Below, one piece after another: positions 59,133-64,000 of a stretch of 64,000 bases of DNA; within the stretch, counting starts at the first letter, position 1; each line of letters opens with the position of its first letter. The notes below the pieces were generated by a model that did no database searches, was not told where the DNA came from, and was given only the letters and a program-made list of their open reading frames with translations. Origin of the DNA: Brachypodium distachyon (taxonomy: Eukaryota > Streptophyta > Magnoliopsida > Poales > Poaceae); NCBI RefSeq assembly GCF_000005505.3, contig NC_016133.3:2232001-2296000 (forward strand), read 5' to 3'. Made by a program: the position numbers and the translations under genes.

Positions 59133-62007
59133 TCAGTGCATCCGGTCGAAGTGGGAGGCGGCGTGGTGGTCATATGAAGGCTTTGGGAGCTGGAGCTCGT
59201 GCGGCATGGTGCTGTCGTGGCCCCCCAAGAGATCAAAAGCCTGAAACCGTGGGTGATGATTGTCGAGGGGCGGGCCGTCTAGCCAGAGCCCTGGCGACGA
59301 GCCCAGCACATGCATCGCAGGGTTTGAAGTGCCGGCGATGTCTGCAGTAGTTCCAGAATGCATCTGGGGACTTGGCTGGAGATTGCCAGCACCTGCTGGG
59401 TTGTTTGACAGAAGAGAGAGAGCATGCTGAAGGTCTGGGGCTCCACTGGTGTCGGAAACAACAGTGGAAGCTTCGACGCCTGAAAAGAGGTAAAAGTAGA
59501 ACAGCTTTTAGTTTTAATGTTCATTGCTAATGAAACATACTTCAGAAGGCTATAATCACCGCATCTGCAACAATTGTCCCAGTGCTTTTAAGAAAATCAT
59601 CTATTTTTCTGGTAGCTATGAATAGGGTGCAAATGTGCAAAAAACTTTCAGTTGATCGTTCAGTCTGGTTCTACTATAAGTAATGATGATTCTATACCAG
59701 ATTACCTTTTTTCCCTCCAAACCTTGCCTCCATGTCTAACATTATAGAAAAAGAAAACCACATGAAAAAAACAAAAATAGAACACTATGAACAACTGTTT
59801 CTAGGCAGCTCAATCATGCCAGATTATGACATAAGGTAACCCATCACTATTCTTTTCTGGACCCCACAGCTTAATGGGCTCAAATGGTATTAGTCACAAT
59901 TGCTGGTAGATATCAGCATCAGGTTAGTGCTAAGAGGATGGTAACAACTCTTCAGATTGCAAAAATAAGTACCATGCATTTATGCATATATGTCCAGGAA
60001 GTGCAAAAGGCTTCATGTCAATTATGTTAGTAGCCAATTGTGGTTCATTTCTGAATATCTCCAAATGATGATAGTAAATAACTTGAAAGAAGCATTATAA
60101 GTATGCTTGTTTCCTACTACTAGCTAGTTAGGAATAGTAGAAAGATCAGTTTTCATGCAACTGATGACCCTATGTATAATTATTGTTTCACTTCGTTCGG
60201 AAGTTCATTTTGTAAGTTAGACAGGGAAATACCTTGATTAAGGAACTTCATACCAGTTCCCTTGAATGACATGAACCCATCAAAACCATGATGTGCACCG
60301 TGTGGCATAATACTGTTCGATACCTGCTGGCTAGACAAATGCATCGCATCAACACCTGCAGCAGTTGTTGGCTTTAACCAAGGAGCTTTTGTTTCTGTGA
60401 ACTTGAAGCCTCCTGGTCCTGGGTCATCCCATGAAGAACTTGCACAGTTTCTCATTTGAACATACGGAGCCTCACTGAATAGAAGACTTGTCTGTTGCCT
60501 TGCATCTGTCCAGGATCATTACAACAATTTGAGCACTAAAGTTAAAACATTTTCAGGAAAGAACAAATATCTTGATTAGTATATTATAGTGGACTCAACA
60601 TGCATTTATGGAAATTCGACCTACTGTTACTCACATAAACATTTATGGAAAAACAAACTGCATAATTGCACAAACAAATCAATCAATGTTTGTACAATTA
60701 TGCAGTTTGTTTTTCCTTTCTGAAACATTAAAGATTTAAACCACGACAAGATAACATAATAACAGCTAAAGTTGAAATATGTTTCAAGTAATATAAATGA
60801 GTCCTTACAATAATACTATTATTAAAATTCATGAAATTGAAAATATTATGACTAATGATGAGATTTGAATAAACAGAATCAACTATGTCAGGGAAAAATA
60901 ACGCTCTTTGTCCTGAGTTAGTCTAAGCATGTACGGAAAAGCATAATTTTAAGCAGGGCAGATGTAACAATCCTACTTAATGCATCAATTCCATGAAACA
61001 TAGGCTGCTACCATAAAACATCGTAGACAGCCTTGATGTACTGAAAGAAATTGCTTCTGGCTGTGGCTTCCGTCTGCGGTGATTATGATCGTTGAGACGC
61101 CTACGGCAGCTTCGCTTTATCTGGTCAAACTCAGCTAAAGCATGAAACCTAGAAACCAGTGGAGTATCAAAGAAGAAAAAGAAAAAGATCAGAAAGAATC
61201 ACTGTTCCTCACTCAAGGATGCCAAGATAATGAGTTCAAGAAAACAAACAGGTACTTTGGTTCATAGAAACAGGTGCTGCTTCATGTACAAGTTAAAGCA
61301 TCTCACCTGCTACACTGTTGGCAAAAGCGTCGCTCCAGACCAGCGACGACAACTTTGGGAGTCTTAGAATGAACTTCACAGACTCTGTGCTTTCGATGGT
61401 AATCTTTAGCAGAAGAGAGATCAACTCTGCAGCCTTCAACTTGACAGTATGAATTATGTGGCTTCTGTTGATCCACCTTTGCCTTCTTGACCGAAGCAGG
61501 AGATGGGTTTGGTGCACCCGCACCCAATGGTGAGTTCTTGACATTCTGTGCTCCGCAGGCATCTTCAAAGTAAGTTCTCTTGCCAAGTTTCAGGCCAATG
61601 ACTGGCTCTCCACTGCTCACTGCTATCACCGATGAGGGAGATGTTCCGGCTCCGGTGTCATCAACTTTACCCAACTCAGTATTTTTGCTGTTGTTGCTAT
61701 CAGGGTTTGCGGCAGCTGCAAATCTGAATTCCATGCTGTTCCCTACCTTGGATGAAGAATCAATTGAAGCGGATAGGGAGCTCTTGGATGAACCATATCC
61801 CATCTCCGAGTTGGAAGAGAAAGTACCGCTGCTACCGGAAGAATGTCGTGATTCATTAGCCATGGCAGCCACTACACTTGCAAACCTTTGCTCAGCCTGC
61901 ATTCCATTCTTGGGGTTCTCAGCCGCATTAGTGCCTGCCGGCAGTAAATTCTCCCAATCCCACAATACTGAGCTCTTCTGATTCCAGTCCATCCCAAATG
62001 AGCCCAT
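59133..62007 (-). CDS. SPL12-like: SQUAMOSA promoter-binding-like transcription factor (SPL12-like)
   Basis: Plant-specific SBP-box transcription factor that binds GTAC-core sites. Four exons on the minus strand (62007-61307, 61148-61012, 60505-60233 and 59479-59133) join in frame to 485 residues. The SBP domain spans exons 1 and 2. The first zinc site includes [20 protein letters not shown] and RVCEVHSK, then [16 protein letters not shown] and [15 protein letters not shown] with the bipartite nuclear signal. The intron splits the codon for the Arg of CSRF, the usual position in SPL genes. The N-terminal [16 protein letters not shown] and the C-terminal [20 protein letters not shown] match the rice SPL12-type subgroup. 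Exon 4 contains a miR156-type site. A non-coding 5' exon is likely (acceptor near 62058, donor near 62153). Confidence 0.94.
59406..59425 (-). promoter_or_regulatory. miR156/157 target site in SPL exon 4
   Basis: The plus strand reads TGACAGAAGAGAGAGAGCAT, nearly identical to mature miR156 (TGACAGAAGAGAGTGAGCAC), so the minus-strand mRNA is complementary. It encodes ALSLLSN, the usual peptide over this site in SPL genes. The SPL would be repressed in the juvenile phase. Confidence 0.92.
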
Positions 62008-64000
62008 GCCAGAATTGAAAATCTCAGGTACTGCTCCTACTTTTATGTCAAAGCTGCTGCAATTGAAGCAACAAAATGGAAGGCAAAATTAGGACAGAAC
62101 TTGTTCTTCCAAAAGTCAACGAGAACAGATTTAGAACACGTATGAGCACTCACCTATACATCATTGAAGCAAGAGAGAAGTACACAAGATGCTAGAATCA
62201 AATGAATGAATGCCATGTACCAAAGAACAGAAAGAACGCAGACTAGTCTCCCTACCTTTACTAGGAGAATCATGAATCATGGCAAGAACAGCACCACCAT
62301 CATCAATTCATCATTCCATTTCCAGCAGCAAGAAGTACAAAAAAACAGAAGAAAGTACCTTGAGGGACCAAAGATCAACCATCTTCCCCTTCCTTCTCTC
62401 CCAGAAATATTGGAAACGCTGCAGATTCTTCCTCCTCCTGGAAGCCTGGAGCACCTCCTCAATCAGCAGCACGGCAGAGAACCATGAAGCTTCCTTGATC
62501 CGGTGACCGGTGGCGGCGGCGGTACCTTCATCAATTAATTGGCAGGCAGCAACCAGAGAATCAGCCTCAGCTAAAGCACATAGCACAAGCTTGGCCGCTG
62601 CTTCCCCTCCTAAAATCTCATACCTGGCTTGCTTGATGAGATCTATAACCTGTGTGTTCCCCTTCCCCCCCTATCCCCCTCGCGTTGAAACCCACAGCAT
62701 CAACAACCACTCCAGTGCTGGACCCTACTACACATCATGGCAACCACCCCTCCAGTTTCACTTTCTCCATCCAAAACTTTCACCACCACCAAGAAAACTA
62801 CCTCAAGATTGCATTATTTCTTCCATGCCAGCACCTGCAAATAGTGGCAGCAGCACATGCAAATTAAATCCTTTTTGAGATCAGAGGGACAGGGAGGTAG
62901 AGAACCTATACCACATCAAGTCAGTTGCTTTTCTGTGGGGGCACAGAAGAACCCTTTTTTTTACCCATCTAGAGGAGGGGAAAGAAAAGAACAAGTGCTC
63001 CTACCCCTCTACTGTATTGTATGAGAAAGGGAAAAAAAATCAAGAATCTTACTAGTACCACCCTTTTGTTGAAGAATCTTTGTCTCCTTGGAATCCTTCT
63101 GCCTGGCAGGCACTGGGGAGGAAGATGAGGAGGGAGGGCCTCAAAATCCAAAAGACAAGAAAGGAGAGCAACATAGATAAGAAAGACAAGACTCACAATA
63201 ATCCAGCACACACGCACATACACAAGATGGCCAACTTTGTTTCATGACATGCCCCCACCTGAGCCTGAAATGAACAGAAAGTGTCAAGTGGATGCCTGCA
63301 TCTCCAGTTCTCTACACAGCAAGCAGCCACATGCACAGCCCTGACACCATCCCCAAGAAGGCTCAAGAGTCAAGAAGACAGCTAACTCACCAGTTTACTG
63401 TTACACTATTACTGCTGCTGCTATACTCTACTAGTATATCTCTACATACTGTACTTCTGCTCAGCGAAGTCTCTAGAGAGAAAGGGAATACCTTTTTTCT
63501 GTGTTGGGATTCTGACAGAATTACACCAGAGTTCTCATCATCAGGTCACCTTCTCAAAGATGGCAAGCACAAACAACCCTCTGTTTGCCACATTGGGAAG
63601 GATAAGGAGGAAAAAAGTGTGGCACTCATTCTCACCTGGAGAGTTCAGACTCAGTGCAGGGCAGTTTATCTCCTCTGTGCTACTCCTCTCTTGTGCTTTT
63701 GGGGTAGCTTTTTTGGTTGAACTGAAAGGTATGGTTTGTGGTGAGATTACAGTTCTAGAACTTGTTCGCATTTTTTTCCGATTTTCACGTGAGTTCTATT
63801 GTTTCATCTTTCATGTGAAATCATCTCAAGTGTACCGTGAAATTCCTGTGTTTCAAACAAGTCCCAAGTACTGAAGTTTTCAGCTCATGCCAGTCAATTC
63901 AGCGTCACCCCGTTGAGATTCTACATTGAAGCTATATGATATTTTACCAGAAGTTTATTAAACTATTTAGAACTTGATTGAATCGAGGCTGCAAGGTTTT
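62008..64000. other. Upstream region of the SPL gene
   Basis: Probably holds one or more SPL 5' UTR exons (a plausible UTR exon lies between 62008 and 62057 and another beyond 62153) and its promoter. Pyrimidine/purine-rich patches occur at 62380-62480 and 63300-63480. Open frames here have no recognisable motif, and I call no further gene. Confidence 0.5.

Noticed and set aside
63292..63874. Open frames at the right end of the window
   Set aside because: No recognisable domains; the region is more simply SPL promoter or 5' UTR.
1..64000. CRISPR arrays, bacterial operons, ribosomal RNA genes or viral integrations
   Set aside because: None seen; the window is ordinary plant nuclear DNA with spliced genes.

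Overview
This is plant nuclear DNA, almost certainly from a grass. The grass signs are GC-rich 5' exons that grade to AT-rich 3' exons, many Stowaway-type MITEs starting CTCCCTCC/CTCCGTCC and flanked by TA, a rice-like nuclear tRNA-His, and grass-like protein sequences. Gene density is high (about a dozen genes in 64 kb) and there are no large LTR retrotransposons, which suits a compact Pooideae genome such as Brachypodium. The species is an inference. An ARF7/19-clade gene at the left end and an SPL12-like gene at the right end recalls the end of the long arm of rice chromosome 6, where ARF19 and SPL12 lie close together. That comparison is from memory and was not checked.

Layout, left to right. 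An auxin response factor (+) enters from the left edge and ends at 5254. A small AIG2-like/gamma-glutamylcyclotransferase gene (-) occupies 6400-8040. A complete non-autonomous MULE-type transposon with long inverted repeats and a near-perfect target-site duplication lies at 8146-9380. An eIF5 gene (-, 10270-11654) carries one internal frameshift; it shares an upstream region with a divergent PPR gene (+, 12799-14733). Remains of an alkaline/neutral invertase lie at about 15449-16090. They are followed by a two-exon gene of unknown function (-, 16715-17826), a tRNA-His(GTG) (-), a cytosolic sulfotransferase (+, 19793-21307) and a broken CC-NBS-LRR gene (+, 22109-25817).

The centre of interest is 28059-58275. 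It holds three oxidosqualene cyclase (OSC) genes in tandem, each with 18 exons that I could splice into an open frame (778, 760 and 775 residues). A mitochondrial PTC7-type PP2C gene sits between the first and second. Exons 5 to 17 have identical lengths in all three, so they are tandem duplicates. The middle copy (OSC2) is a canonical cycloartenol synthase. The outer copies differ from it at the residues that control product outcome in plant cycloartenol synthases. At the sites equivalent to Arabidopsis CAS1 Tyr410/His477/Ile481, OSC2 has Y/H/I, OSC3 has Y/Q/V and OSC1 has Y/N/V. Their DCTAE catalytic motifs also differ (DTTAE in OSC1, DCTAL in OSC3). This looks like a sterol cyclase that duplicated and diverged towards other triterpene products.

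The right end holds an SPL12-like SBP-box gene (-, 59133-62007) with a miR156-type target site in its last exon, followed by its upstream region. All exon boundaries were drawn by eye from splice signals, reading frame and family knowledge. Untranslated exons are mostly not resolved.
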